In this document: one piece after another, positions 36,566 through 49,055 of the stretch
How the letters are laid out: every line of letters begins with the position of its first letter
Numbering within the stretch: the stretch's first letter is position 1
From: Azadirachta indica
Taxonomy: Eukaryota > Streptophyta > Magnoliopsida > Sapindales > Meliaceae
Assembly: GCA_022749755.1 (NCBI GenBank)
Contig: CM040450.1
Span: forward strand, 14,203,634 to 14,267,633
DNA: 64,000 nucleotides
Reading direction: 5' to 3'
Notes under the pieces: generated by a model
Databases searched by the model: none
Seen by the model: the letters and a program-made list of their open reading frames with translations, nothing else
What the model was told of the DNA's origin: nothing
Program-made: the position numbers and the translations under genes

Positions 36566-36832
36566 TTATTTGAATTCAATTAATACAATTAATAGAGTAA
36601 AATATAACATACTATACATAATTCTTCAAAATTCAATTTTGAATTTTCTTTTTCTTTCTTTTCCAATCTTTTTTTCCACATAAGGAAGGAAGTATGCACA
36701 AGAAAACCTTTCGAAATTTCAAAATTTTAGACAATTTAAACCTGTAAAGTTACACTTACTTATATTTTTTAAAAAAAAAAAAAAAAAGAAGGAAAAGAAA
36801 ACTAAAGTATGGTACAATTATAACAACAAATC

Positions 36833-37786
36833 CTATCTGTGATCAATCATCATGATCATCACCGTCATCAACCTGTATTTCATCATCGGAAGATGATGGT
36901 GATGACAATGATGAAGATGGATTTCCGCAAAATTCAAACTTTTTCTCTTCCATTTTCTCCACCACAAATGCCCTAACTGGTCCACAATCTCCACCAAATT
37001 CTCTTCACACAAGAACTCTTCACTGTAAACCCTCTCAACTTCCCTGTTAAATTCATGCACAAATACATGCGTCTTCTTCTCCTTTCCTCCCTTCTTGCTT
37101 CTCGCCATCACAGCCGCCGTAAATATCGGCGCCATCCTTCCCGGAGCAGCCGGAGAGTACCCACTTGGCCCGTCGACTAAAATCACATCCCAACCAATAT
37201 CGTATATATGATTAGGCATGTCGTTTATACCCAGCTTGCAATCGGAAAACAGTAGATTCTGAACAGGCCTGCACTCGTCCTCGACGTGTTTTATCGACAA
37301 TGACAGCAGTTCTTTCATTTCCTTGACCTTGGTCGTGTACTGAACATCATAAATCTCGATGTCAGGATGACTTCTCTCGAAAGACTGGACCTTGAACTCG
37401 TTTTCGTCGAGAAAAATCGTACGACCCTGGAAATTTAACGATTTCCAGAGAAGTGATTCGTGGGTGAGGCCGAAAATGAGGAAATTACAAAATGGGGAGC
37501 AGGAGGTAAGAGCGTTGGCAATGGAAGTAAGCTCTGCGGAGGACATGGTGGAGTTCGAGTTGGATGTGTAGTGAAGCAGGGCGGTGGTGATGGAGGAGGG
37601 AAGAGCTGTGGCGGGAGAGACGGAGGAGTTGGCGGAGGAGGGGTTGACGGTGGTGGTGAAGAAAGTTAAGGTGAAAGCTATAGTGAAGAAAGTGATGAAG
37701 AAGAGGAGATAAAAGCGGTGGTGTGTGTTGGGTTTGTGGATTGAAGGGTGGAGGAGGATTAGTTTTGTTTTAGTGTTGTTCTTCAT
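36833..37786 (-). CDS. IRX15-L: IRX15/IRX15-L-like DUF579 protein (xylan-related), C-terminus frameshifted as read
   Basis: Intronless, 317 residues as read from [15 protein letters not shown] 4-codon upstream extension is less likely to be used. An N-terminal membrane anchor (about residues 24-46) makes it a Golgi type II protein. The DUF579 domain follows, with [21 protein letters not shown]... and the SAM-binding-like stretches IFLDENEF and [14 protein letters not shown], then [17 protein letters not shown] and [27 protein letters not shown]. Known relatives are needed for normal glucuronoxylan in secondary walls. After GHL the frame looks wrong. A frame one nucleotide over reads [20 protein letters not shown] and an acidic tail ending at 36843. 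That is the family-like end, so one T seems to be missing near 36965-36967. The minus-strand leader region carries a long CT tract (37812-37850). Confidence 0.88.
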   Translation of the reverse strand: MKNNTKTKLILLHPSIHKPNTHHRFYLLFFITFFTIAFTLTFFTTTVNPSSANSSVSPATALPSSITTALLHYTSNSNSTMSSAELTSIANALTSCSPFCNFLIFGLTHESLLWKSLNFQGRTIFLDENEFKVQSFERSHPDIEIYDVQYTTKVKEMKELLSLSIKHVEDECRPVQNLLFSDCKLGINDMPNHIYDIGWDVILVDGPSGYSPAAPGRMAPIFTAAVMARSKKGGKEKKTHVFVHEFNREVERVYSEEFLCEENLVEIVDQLGHLWWRKWKRKSLNFAEIHLHHCHHHHLPMMKYRLMTVMIMMIDHR

Positions 37787-37810
37787 TTCTAGGTACACAG
37801 TAACAGATAC

Positions 37811-37811
<1 letters not shown>

Positions 37812-37850
<39 letters not shown>
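37812..37850 (+). repeat. (GA)n microsatellite in the leader of the IRX15-like gene
   Basis: About 19 uninterrupted GA units. Relative to the minus-strand gene it is a (CT)n tract 26-64 bp before the ATG, where plant leaders often carry pyrimidine-rich repeats. Confidence 0.8.
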
Positions 37851-37852
<2 letters not shown>

Positions 37853-40800
37853 TGAAGTGCGTTTGGCTGTTGAATTTTATAGCTTAAATTTTCTCGAGAA
37901 AGAGAGAGGAGGAATCACGGAGGAAATTGAGAAAACCACACGAAGATCGAGAGGTGTTAAAAAATGGACAGGTAGGGGGCACTCAGTAATGTTTTGAATT
38001 TTATGAGATAAATATGTCTTTTTATGAAAATTTATAATCTTTTTGTTTTATAAGAAAAAAAAAAAATTGAATCTTGTTGCTGTTGTTGTTGCCATAATTA
38101 CGGATGTCCGAACAGCCACGAGATACATGGATAGATTCATTTATGAATATTGCTCACTATACAAATATATTTTTTTTTATAAATTTATTTATATAAATTG
38201 ATTTTCATCATCCATTTTATGTAATAGATAGTAATTATATACTATAAAAAATTAATTTTTTTTATAGTATATAATTAGAATTTATTTTTGCAATTATCTA
38301 ATTTTGTTTTGATTGTGATAGTCGGTAGATTTATCTATATCTTTTTGACTTAATATTAGATTTTCCAAAAGCGTTGGAAATAACATAGACATCATACCTA
38401 ATATTTCAGCACTAGATTCAATGCTTAATGTCCGGCATGAAAATATAATTATTTATAAATAAGTTGCATATATAAATTCATAATAAAATTTTTATATATA
38501 ACAAAAATGATGTAATATTTATTAATATATGTATATAGTTCTTAATTGTATATTAATAAATAGAAAATGATTAGTGTAGTTACGAATCTATTCCATTCTT
38601 ACCTTGCGTTCCTAATATGACCTTGAGATATTAACCTAATTTAATGTTATTTAAAACTTGTGTTTTTTTTTTTTTTTAAATTCAAATCATTGCAGTTAAT
38701 ATGGTTTCAATATGCTTAGATTTATCAAATGCAATTAAAAAATTGTCAAATTCACTAAATAGTCAACATATTAATTGATCTTAAAAATCCCGATTTCTAA
38801 TTCAAATCCTCGAAATTAATCCTCCAAAATTTGTCAACTCGGATTTATCCATTGTCAAAACGGTAAATATAATTCATTTACTGGAAGGTTTTTTTTTTTT
38901 TTTTTAAGAAATTATTATCATATCATCTGATTGATCATACAAGTTGGATACAAATTTCACATATTAATTTTACATACATCAGAAGAAAGTGAAAAATAAA
39001 AAGTAAGAAAGTGGATTAAATGCTATCTTTAAGATAATTTTATTATCTTGGTAAGTGAAGGCCTAATCATGAAACCAAAGAATATACCAAGTAAAATATC
39101 TTGTACATAAAAACATGTCATTTATGCACACCCTTCTGTTTCTGAAAAATTATATATTCAATTAATGAGAGGGGATTTGCTTAGTTACTTTATAACGTAC
39201 TACTAATTAAATGATTATAAAAAATAAAAACATGAAAAGCAATCGCAAATTTAATTGAATATATATTTTTTTTAAGATAAAATATCCCACCACATGTTAA
39301 TAATAACTTTTTCAAAATTTAAGTGTGTTTACCAACCAATGACCCCACCGTTAATCTTAATTGAGAACAACTTTTCCCAAACACTATGTGCTTTTATCCT
39401 TAATATAGCTTAACCAATGATTAAAATTTTGAATTAATTTGAACCAATTCCGTGATTTGATGTATTGAATCAAGGAAAATGGAACGTTTGGCAGAGGCAG
39501 TCCACGTATTTGGAATTATTTTGGACCAGTTCCATGATTCATTCTTCTTTTGTTTATGATTATATCCACATGCTTTCCATTTAATCAATCGTCAAACAAT
39601 TAATTAGCTGTTAATTTTGTTTTACGCATAATGCATGTTTGGTTTTGCGTATTTGTTTAAACATATCATGAATATTCCAAAGTTGAAGGCACATTTCAAA
39701 CTTGTATTTTAACAATAAACAACTACAAAGAGTATATTTGAGATTATTGTATTGTTAAATTTTATTTAATTTAGAACAACAACTAAAATAGTTATTATTA
39801 AATGCTTAGTTTTTTACTTGACCATTAAACAATAGTTCTAGAGTTATGAATTTAGTTTTAGTATCTCCATTTCAAACACAACTTTCTCTCAAATGAAAAT
39901 TGAAAATTTTTCTATATCAAGAAGATAATTTGCATGTATTCGGACCCTGCAATCAAATGTGGGGCACTCTCTATTAAATGAGCCACTTGATCTTGTATTG
40001 TGTGTATAGATTTTTTAGGTGGGTTATAATTTAAGGATTGGCAACGGGCGGGGTGGGTGGAGAGACCATTTTAGTTCTTCAGTCTGTTCTCAATAAAATA
40101 TAACGGGGGTGGAGATAAAAAATCTCCACATAAAAAATGAATTCTCCATCTTCATTTATTTTTTTTTTATTTTTATATTTATTTATATTAATATATTATA
40201 ATGTTATTTATATAGGATAATTATATTAAAAATATAAATTTCATTACTTAATAGGTTAAAAAATTATGAATTATAAATTTTTTTAATTAAATATTACTTG
40301 TATATTTTAAAAATAATATATTATAATATTTTATTTTATATATATGAAAAAATGGGATAAGAATGAATTATAAAATATTGAATAGTTTCTTATCCTATTC
40401 ATAATACAAAGATTAATCTTCTTCTATTTCTCGTTCCATTCTCCATTATATCATCTTAATTTTATTTCTCTGAGAGAACTCCTAGAACCCAAACCACGCA
40501 TGAGAGAATCACAACTATAATTACGTGAATTTATATTTTTAAAATAATTTTAATATAATATTAATAGATATATTTATGGTAAAATAGAAAATAGTTTTGT
40601 ATGTTATCCTAACTTTCGAAGTGGGCTACTCAAGAATTTGGGCCGAGAATGAAGTTCTGAAGAGCCGATGAACGATGAACTTGGCCAGAAAGATACTGGA
40701 CGAACAAGAAAAGCTTAACATAACATAATTCATAGAAAGAATCATAATCGTGGAGCAAATTTAAATGAAATCTAATAGGAAAAATTTATCGAACACACAA

Positions 40801-40989
40801 TGTTGTTGCTTGTTTCAACAACCATAAGACTTCAATTGTCCAATGAAATGAAAGCGCCCATAATACATCACATAAGATGAGCCTCCTACTTCTTCTTCAA
40901 TGATTCTTTTGGACATTTTACCGACCATCTTGGCTCCGCTTGCTCCTCATTTCACAGTTTCAGACATTTCAGCTTGATGCTCCTCTGCA
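37851..40989. other. Intergenic, AT-rich, with repeat fragments
   Basis: No gene seen. About 40034-40130 has G-rich words (ggattggcaacgggcggggt) resembling the terminus of the hAT-like element at 20383-21273, probably a related fragment. The rest is AT-rich with homopolymer T runs (38665, 38890). Confidence 0.45.
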
Positions 40990-42812
40990 ATGGGGTTGAA
41001 ATCCTCGCATCGTTACTTTGATTTTGCTTCAAAATCAGCTGTTGCCCACAATTTCACAGCGTCAATCACAAGTTCACATTCTCATTCCTATTCCGATTCC
41101 CAGAATGAACTCTCATCTTCCTTAGCCAGACCATCTCCTTCGACAATCATAAGTCGAACCTCACTTCATAAATTCCTCGATGAGAAATGTAAATCAGGTA
41201 ATATCACTCCAAATGAAGCTCTCTATTACTTTAATTGTATGATAAAGTTGCAGCCATCTGCTCCCATGTCATCTTTCGATACTTTGTCTACTGCGCTTGC
41301 TAAGAAGAAGCATTAAGATACTGTTGTTTTTCTTTACACAAAACTAAATTCTAATGGGTTCTTGATAGATCTATTTAGTTACAACATTTTGATTAATTGC
41401 TTTTGCAACATGGGTAGGATGTCTAATGGTTTTGTAGTTTTTGGGACGATTCTGAGGAGCTGCTTTTCTCCAAATGTTGCGACGTTTACTTCTTTGATTA
41501 AAGGTTTATTTGTGCGGGGCAGAATTATGGATGCCACTAAGTTGTCTAAAAAACTTACTGCCTTTGGTGGTGAGCCTAATTTGATTACATATAATACTTT
41601 GATTAACGGTTTGTGTTGAACAGGCAATACAACTGTTGCACTTAAGTTATTTGAGGAGATGGTTGCTAATAAAGGTGAATTTGATATTATTTGTAAGCCT
41701 GATATTGTTACTTATAATATTATTATTTGTAAAGATGGGTTCATGGACAAGGCCAAGGAAGTGTTTATGTGTATGAAGGATAGGAAAATTAACCAGAGGT
41801 GGTCACTTATACCTCTTTGATTCACAGTTTTTGCTGTGCTAATGATTGGATGGAGGCTAAATATGTGTTTATTGAGATGATGGACCAAGGTGTGCAACCT
41901 AATGTGGTGACATTTAGTGTGGTAATCGATGAGCTTTGCAAGAATGGAAAGGTGGCTGAAGCAAATTGCCTGTTTAAATTGATGGTTGACAGAGGTGTGA
42001 AACCCACAACATCTACTTATAGCATGTTGATTGATGGTTTTTGCTTGACAGGTAGAATTGATGATGCAAGGAAACTATTTGTTTCTATGGAAAGTAGGGG
42101 TATAGACCTGATGTTGTTAGTTATACTATTTTGATAAATGGTTACTGCAAGCTACAAAAAGTAGAGGAAGCTATAAGTCTTTTTAGTGAAATGCTTTTGA
42201 AAGGAATTCGACCAACAGTTATTACATATAACACCTTGTTAGTTGGTCTTTTTCAAAGAGTTAGGTTGACTATGCATTGAAACTTTTTGATGAGATGCAG
42301 CTTAATGATGTGGTGTCAAATTCAATAGTCTATTCTGCTTTTATCGATGGGCTATGCTTGTTTGCAAGGCACTGGAAGCATTTAACATGATGAGAGGTTG
42401 CAAGAGTAAACTTAGTATTGAAACCTGTAACTGCCTCATTGATGGATTATGTAAAGCCCGCAGACTTGAAATTGCTTGGGAACTTTTCAATAGATTGCCT
42501 TGTGATGTCCTGATACCTGATGTTGTAACATATAACATCATAATGGATGGGCTTTGTAAAGAGGGACAAATAGAAAAGGCAAACAGTTTGTTACTAGATA
42601 TGGAAGAAAAGGGTGTGTCCCCTAATGTAGTCACATTTACCACACTTATGCATGGTTTCATCCAAACAAATGGAACGTCAAAAGTTATTGAACTTCTTCA
42701 CAAGATGGCTGAGAGAAATGTAATGCCAGATTCAGCCATAGTTTCTATAGTGGTAGACTTGCTTGTTAAGAATAAAATTAGTTTGAACTCTCTTCCATCA
42801 TTTAATATGTAA
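40990..42812 (+). pseudogene. Restorer-of-fertility-like PPR gene, decayed
   Basis: The frame fragments line up as a single intronless P-class PPR protein of the RFL type. There is an N-terminal leader with Ser/Arg-rich targeting-like sequence, then degenerate 35-residue repeats such as [20 protein letters not shown] and [20 protein letters not shown]. Such proteins act in mitochondria on RNA, and some restore male fertility. This copy is broken. TAA at 41314-41316 sits where the family has Tyr (KKKH-stop-DTVVF) and TGA at 41617-41619 where it has Arg (GLC-stop-TGN). Frame changes occur near 41793 (one base short before PEVVTYTSL), 42107 (before PDVVSYTIL), 42262 and 42360. The remaining repeats are well preserved, so the loss is recent. 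It ends at 42812. Confidence 0.88.
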
Positions 42813-44108
42813 GAGCCGAAAGTAAGTTGATGTGGTTAATGTTTGGTGGTAAGCTTCTGTTTGTGGCATTAAAACCAGATTGACAGAACCCATCAAATTA
42901 GAAAATGCAAAGGGTGCCTATTGATGGCATTGTTCATAGCTGTTTGTTAATAGATTATGTTATTTACACAACTCATTGTCTGCTTCATTGGACAAACTTT
43001 GATGTAGCTGCTTCCATTGTAAATAACACAATTGTTGAACTTAAGAGTTGTAGTAGTGATAGTAATTTATTTATTTATTTTTTGTTCTTTGATGGTTTGG
43101 AAGTTATGAAATGGGAGAAAAGCTATTGACACAAATGTTAATTCCTGGTGTATTTTTCCTTTCAAAGGCATTTCATTTATCTCCTAGCTTTGCAGGTGGA
43201 TTATGAATGTGTGAATTTCAATGCCAACCTTAGAAAAATTTGAACAGTGTCTTTTATCCTGTGTCCTGTCCTGTATTTCACCATGTTCGATCGGAAGTGT
43301 TAACCCGACTTTGGATTGCAATGTTGACTGAACTGAAAAAAAGAAAAAGGAAGCATTAGGGCCGACCGATTCAGATTTCAGAATGCGTTCAGCAGAATAT
43401 CTTCAGGGCGGGGCGTTATTACCCGTCGAAATATTAAATAAGCCCAGTAATCTATTCCTAACGTTAAACATTGGTGTTATTAGAGAAAAATTAATTTTTA
43501 AATTAATGAATGGGATATCTAAGCTACGTTGGAACTGCTGTGTTTCTGCTCTGCTACGGTCAAAACTTTTTTCCATAAATCTGTGAATAATATCATTCTG
43601 TCTTTGAAATTTTTTAAAACAATAAATTAAGACATAAGTTTCTCAATTTTAATATTTTAATTTGCTGATTTAAAGATATTAAAACAAACAACAGCATATA
43701 TTTTAATCAAACAGTTAAAAAAAAAAAAAAGAGTTATCAAACGCATTAATAGTTGTGCTTTTTCAAGTAGAATTATAACAGTTTCAGCTTCAGACAAGGA
43801 CGAAAATTTTTTTTTGAGAAGATTATAGAAGTGTTGGCAGCACCGCTTAAAACTATAAGATCACGTGGAACCTATTTGAAGCCGTGCTTTAAATTTATCC
43901 ATTGGGCTTGATTAATTCCTTCACCGGGACTAGCCTGGTGGTGGGACCAGTAAGTTTATTCCAAAATTTTCTAGTAACAGGGATTGCTGAAAGACTAATT
44001 GCTGCAAATTTTATGGTAACTATTGGAATTTTACCACATTATAACTTATTATTAACCAAAAGAAAACACTAACAAGCACAAACGTGCAATATGATTTTCT
44101 AGTTTTGT
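42813..44108. other. Intergenic
   Basis: 3' flank of the PPR pseudogene and 3' flank of the UGT cluster. The ORFs at 42905-43129 and 43383-43586 have no recognisable content. Confidence 0.4.
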
Positions 44109-45612
44109 TTAATTTCTTTGCTTGAATGGCGACGACAAACTCAATTCTTTAATTAAAGCTTTCAAATCAGAGCAAGAGGAACCTCCTTTTTCAACAGCTT
44201 TCCTTGCCATCTCCCCAAATGCTTTAGCGCTGCTCTTCACTTCTTCTGCCTTTTCACCCACCATTTTGTCTTTCACTACCTTTTCTATCGTTTCTCCCTT
44301 CACAAATGCACTCACAGCTACGGACCATTTCTGAATACCAATAGCAACACCAATCTTAAGAACTTCGGTAACCAGCTTTTCATTGTAAAACTGTTCGGCT
44401 GAGACAGGCCATGTTACCATAGGCACTCCGGCAGTCTCTCCTTCAAGAGTTGAATTCCATCCACAATGTGTTACAAATCCTCCAATTGCTTCATGATCAA
44501 GTATCAAAATTTGAGGCGCCCATTCTGTCATAATTAATCCTCTACCCTCCATTCTCCTCTCAAATCCTCCAGGCAACCAGTCTTCCTTTTCTTCCTCATC
44601 ATTCTTGTTTTTTCTCACTACCCAAATGAATTGCTGCCCTGAAGCTTCAAGTGCAATGGCAATCTCCATTAGCTGAGCAGAAGTAAACTTGGCAATGCTT
44701 CCAAAACATATGTAAATAACAGACTTGGGTTTCTTTGAATTCAGCCCTGTCAAGCATTCCTGCTCATCAATAAAGTCTTGCTTTACCCTCAAAGCTTCAT
44801 CTTCGTTAGTCCTATTGCATAACGAAACAAGGCCGATATGCCATGCCCTCCTTCCCAAAACCTTCCTGTAATGATCAGCATAAGCAGGCTCAGGCTCGTA
44901 AAACCTATTCAAGACAACACCATAGCTTTTTAACTCAGATTCCGCAGCTGCTTCGAACAACTTGATGAAGCTAGTTTCACCAACATCCTGTTTCACAAAA
45001 ATCTGCCAATTGGTTTCTTGTCAACTTGATATCACCAGGAAGATTAGGTATCAGAAATGGTTCCGAATCTGACGAAACTTTCTTGTGAGGCTGATATAGC
45101 GACACGCATGTGCCTGCACACAAAGCGAAAAACCTAGTGCCACGAAACACCGACCTGGGAATACCAAGTTTATGAGCAGAATCAATAGCCTAAGGAAACA
45201 ACATATCGGCCACCAAGCAATCTGGTTTATATTCTTGCAAGGGCAGCTCAAGTGGTTCTTGGAGCATGCTTATGCCCTTGAAAAACTTCACTTGCATGTT
45301 TATTTTCCCAGTTATTGCTGTCAGATTTTCACATCCCTCAGGCAAACCGACCTCTTCCTCAGAAGGAAATTTGATGATCTTGATATCAATTTGGATGCCC
45401 AATTCATTAGTTCTTTGAACTGATTTTGAGAAGAGAGGTGCATTGGCAGGATTCGTGACTAAGGTGGTTTTCACCACGTGAGTTCCAAACAGCTTGGCCA
45501 TATCCACAGTTGGAATCATGTGGCCGTGAGCCGGGAATGGAAAGAAGAATATGTGAAGCTGACGAATTTCGCTCTCCACACCCGAGCACAGAGAGCAAAA
45601 ACAAATTATACA
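44109..45612 (-). pseudogene. UGT73-type glycosyltransferase pseudogene (cluster copy 1)
   Basis: Collinear with the intact UGT at 46385-47866. The initiator ATG is GTG (VESEIRQL versus MGSEIRQL). TAG at 45190-45192 replaces the Trp of the conserved FFPWA. A frame shift lies near 44990 (after ...TRNQLADF). The downstream frame (44109-44996, 295 codons) is open. It keeps the PSPG box WAPQILILDHEAIGG...HCGWNSTLEG...WPVSAEQ, and the N-terminal frame keeps the catalytic-His motif HGHMIP. The family moves sugar from UDP-sugars to small phenolics or terpenoids in the cytosol. The damage is limited, so the loss is young. Confidence 0.9.
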
Positions 45613-46384
45613 GGAATGAAGACAGTAAATGAAGATATTCAATCACAGAAAGCAAAAAAAAGAAAATTATGAATGATGATCAACCAATTGAGGCATAAAA
45701 TGCAAGAGGAAGAATTCAGACTCATGGCTTTTTTTTTCCGTCTTTCTGTGACCACTTATTTGACACCAATGAAGACTGACAAAATTAAATGGACCGCACA
45801 AATATCACAATACTAATCTCATTGCAATTTCTCCTTGATTAAAAAAAAATGAGGAGAGGAAGAGCAGGAGAAGAAGAATGAGGAAGGAAAGAAATAGAAA
45901 AAGATGAAGAAGAAAAAATATAAAATTAATTAATTAATTTTATAAAATTATAATTTTATTTTTTTTTTTTCTTACAAATAAAGATGAGAGTTAAATGTGG
46001 AAGAATTGAGACTTGCATATAATTTTTAATCAAATAGCAGTTGAGATGAAAACCAACAATATTTTTATTTCAAGCATTCAGTTCAACAATAAAATATTTC
46101 TCTTAAAGAAAATTCATAAATTTCTATCACTTTTCTGTCTTTTTCCCAATTGCTGCAAATTATGATGACGATTGGACTTCGTCAAAACTCTAAGCAGCCT
46201 TGGATTTTCATACATTTTTTCTTTTATGACTTACCAATCAAACAAGAATTCATCCATTGTATCCAATGCATGTACTAGTACTCTAGTACAACTCTGCCCT
46301 TCTGTAAAACTTGTTATTACATTACATAAAAGCAAAAGAAAACACTAACAAGAACAAACAATGCTATTTGATTTTCCAGCTTCT
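45613..46384. other. Intergenic spacer in the UGT cluster
   Basis: Upstream of pseudogene copy 1 and downstream of the intact UGT. About 46020-46384 matches 51660-51985, the equivalent 3' flank of the second intact gene. Confidence 0.55.
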
Positions 46385-47866
46385 TTAATTTGTTTGCTTA
46401 AATGGCGACGCCAAACTCAATTCTTCAATTAAAGCATCCAAATCAGAGTAAGATAAACCACCCTTTTCAACAGCCCTCTTTGCCATTTCCCCAAATGCTT
46501 TGGCTCTGCTCCTCATTTCTTCTGCCTTTTCACCCACCATTATGTCTTTCACTACCTTTTCTATTGTCTCCTTGTTCACGAAATCTCCCGCAATTCTAGA
46601 CCATTTCTGAATACCAACAGCAACACCAATCTTAAGAACTTCGGTCACCAGCTTTTCATTGTAAAACTGCTCGGCTGAGACGGGCCATGTTGCCATAGGC
46701 ACACCGGCAGTCACTCCTTCAAGAGTTGAGTTCCATCCACAATGTGTCACAAATCCTCCAACTGCTTCATGATCAAGTATCAAAATTTGTGGAGCCCATC
46801 CTCTTATAATTAATCCTTTCCCTTCCATTCTCTTATCAAATCCTTCAGGCAACCAATCTTCTTTTTCATCGTCACCATTCTTGTTTTTTCTCACAACCCA
46901 AATGAATGGCAGTTCTGAGGCTTCAAGAGCCAGGGCAATCTCCATTAGTTGAGTAGAAGTAAAATTGGCAGTACTACCAAAACATATGTAAATAACAGAA
47001 TTGGGTTGCTTTGAATTCAGCCATTTCAAGCACTCTTGTTCATCAATTGAGGTTTGCTTTCCCCTCAAAGCTTTATCTTCAATCTTCCTATTGCATAGCG
47101 ATACAGGGCCGACATGCCATGCCTTCCTTCCCAAAACATTCCTGTAATGATCGGCGTAAGCAGGCTCAAGCTCATAAAAGCTGTTAACAACAATACCATA
47201 ACTATTCATATCTGATTCTCTAACGGCTTCCATCAACCTGGTGAAATCAGTTTCTTCAGCATCACGTTTCAGATAATCTGGCAATTGGTTTCTGGTAAAC
47301 TTGATATCACCAGGAAGATTAGGCACCAGAAATGGTTCTGAATCTGAGAAGACTTTCTTGTGTGGCTCATAGAGCGCCATGCATCTCATTACACACGAAG
47401 AAAAGAAACTAGTGCCATGAAACACCAATCTGGGAATCCCAAATTTGGAGGCAGCATCAGTGGCCCAAGGAAAGAACATATCAGCCACCAAACAATCTGG
47501 TTTATATTCTCTCAAGAGCAGCTCAAGAGGTTGTTGAAGCTTGGTGGTGGCCATGAAAAACTTGAGAACCAATTCCATGTTTCGTACTCCGTTACTAGTG
47601 ATTGCATCCGCATTTTCACATCCCTCCGGCAAACCTGCCTCTGCACAAGGAAATTCGATGATCTTCGTGTCAATCTCGACACCCATTTCATTGGCTCTCT
47701 CAATTGCTTTTGACAAATAAAGCGCATTGGCAGGAGTTGTGATAACACTCGTTTTCACCCCTCGACTTCCAAACAGCTTAGCCATGTCCAGAGATGGTAT
47801 CATGTGGCCATGAGCCATGAATGGAAAGAAAAATACTACCTTAAGTTGACGAATTTCACTGCCCAT
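46385..47866 (-). CDS. UDP-glycosyltransferase, UGT73 type (intact copy A)
   Basis: Intronless, 493 residues, normal for the family. The start is MGSEIRQLK (47866), chosen over an upstream in-frame Met because the paralogues are conserved from here. The N-terminal acceptor-binding domain has the catalytic His at H21 in AHGHMIP and the usual Asp partner region around LVADMFFPW. The PSPG box spans residues 357-400, from WAPQ to AEQ, with HCGWNS and the terminal E-Q that bind the UDP-sugar. Most UGT73 enzymes use UDP-glucose and glucosylate flavonoids, coumarins or triterpenes. The substrate here cannot be told from sequence. It is one of two intact members of a five-copy minus-strand cluster, 5.6 kb from its near twin. 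Confidence 0.95.
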   Translation of the reverse strand: MGSEIRQLKVVFFFPFMAHGHMIPSLDMAKLFGSRGVKTSVITTPANALYLSKAIERANEMGVEIDTKIIEFPCAEAGLPEGCENADAITSNGVRNMELVLKFFMATTKLQQPLELLLREYKPDCLVADMFFPWATDAASKFGIPRLVFHGTSFFSSCVMRCMALYEPHKKVFSDSEPFLVPNLPGDIKFTRNQLPDYLKRDAEETDFTRLMEAVRESDMNSYGIVVNSFYELEPAYADHYRNVLGRKAWHVGPVSLCNRKIEDKALRGKQTSIDEQECLKWLNSKQPNSVIYICFGSTANFTSTQLMEIALALEASELPFIWVVRKNKNGDDEKEDWLPEGFDKRMEGKGLIIRGWAPQILILDHEAVGGFVTHCGWNSTLEGVTAGVPMATWPVSAEQFYNEKLVTEVLKIGVAVGIQKWSRIAGDFVNKETIEKVVKDIMVGEKAEEMRSRAKAFGEMAKRAVEKGGLSYSDLDALIEELSLASPFKQTN

Positions 47867-49022
47867 ACTCACTTCTGAGACAAATTTTATCAATCGCAGA
47901 AGCAAAAAAAAAAAAAAAAAGAATTACACACTTTGTGAAGGGAAAGTAAGAGTTAATAAAGAACAGGGCTCGTTTTTTATTTGTTTCGATGACCACCTAT
48001 GTGGAAAATGAATGCAATAAGTAGACCGCAAGGATTGCAGACCCGGAAATAATGAAGACACGGGAGTATTCCAACGGCTACTGGTTTCCTAAAGACATAC
48101 GTCTCTGCATTCGTCACCTTCTAGAAGTGTACGTACGAAGTTTACTTTTGAAAGCAAATACTTAAAATCACCCAAATTTTTGCATAAATATCCTTGTATG
48201 CATCATTATCGACAAAAACTTACCCTGAATTCTGTCAAGTTATTGTCTGTTACTCTTGATTTTTCTCTTTTACTCGCACAAATATTTATATCCTTTCAAA
48301 AAGAGCCAATTTAGTTTGGGGTAATAGTTTGCTTTAAAATTGTAAGAGAAGGTTAATTTGTAATGAAAGAGAACAAACATTGCTGTAACAGTGTATTTTA
48401 CAACAAGTTTAGGGGTGGGGTAGTGATATTGAAGTAGTAAGTGCACAGTATAAGCTTGAATGGAAACTTATGGCCTTCAATGGTAATAATTTAATAGAAA
48501 AATCAGAAATCATGAGAGAGTATTCATAAATTTTAAGAAAGAAGTTTCTTGGAAGGCAACGCGAAAGCAAAAGCAAATAAATGCGCGGGTCAAGAGAAGA
48601 GAAAGACACAACTAACCAAGTACGAATTGGCTTTGACTCTCTGGTTGTCCGAAATCCGAAAGTACTGAATCTTGTTCTTGATTACGTAATCTCATACGTA
48701 GGTATGTTTGGTCAAGACAAATAATTTCGCTGAAGCACCTAGCCATTGAAATTTATTATTCCCATGTTATCTAGCAATAATATTATTATTTTCAAAATAA
48801 ACATATATTTAATTAAAAAAAACTTTATAATTGATATTTTCTTTCCTGTCAAATAATCAAATTTACACTTTTAAAAAGGATTCTCACCCATTCCATTTTA
48901 ATTTATTGAAGAAGAGAGTGGAAAATGTGGTCAAAATGAAAAGGGCAAATCGTCATCCCTAACTATTATATATAATTTAGTTTTAACGATCAATGATTAA
49001 TTTTATCTAAACTTTGACAGAT

Positions 49023-49055
<33 letters not shown>

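Larger units (their letters stand above)
33944..36832. other. Intergenic, AT-rich with simple repeats
   Basis: (TA)n at about 34052-34078, several poly-A runs (34935-35090) and a GTA/GTG triplet run at about 35774-35796. A degenerate direct repeat of aaaatataacaatagattgag-type words occurs at 35230-35410. No convincing gene apart from the small ORF listed at 36383. Confidence 0.45.

Noticed and set aside
37460..37669. Gly-rich plus-strand ORF
   Set aside because: It is the antisense of the Ser/Thr/Val-rich N-terminal part of the IRX15-like gene and has no independent support.
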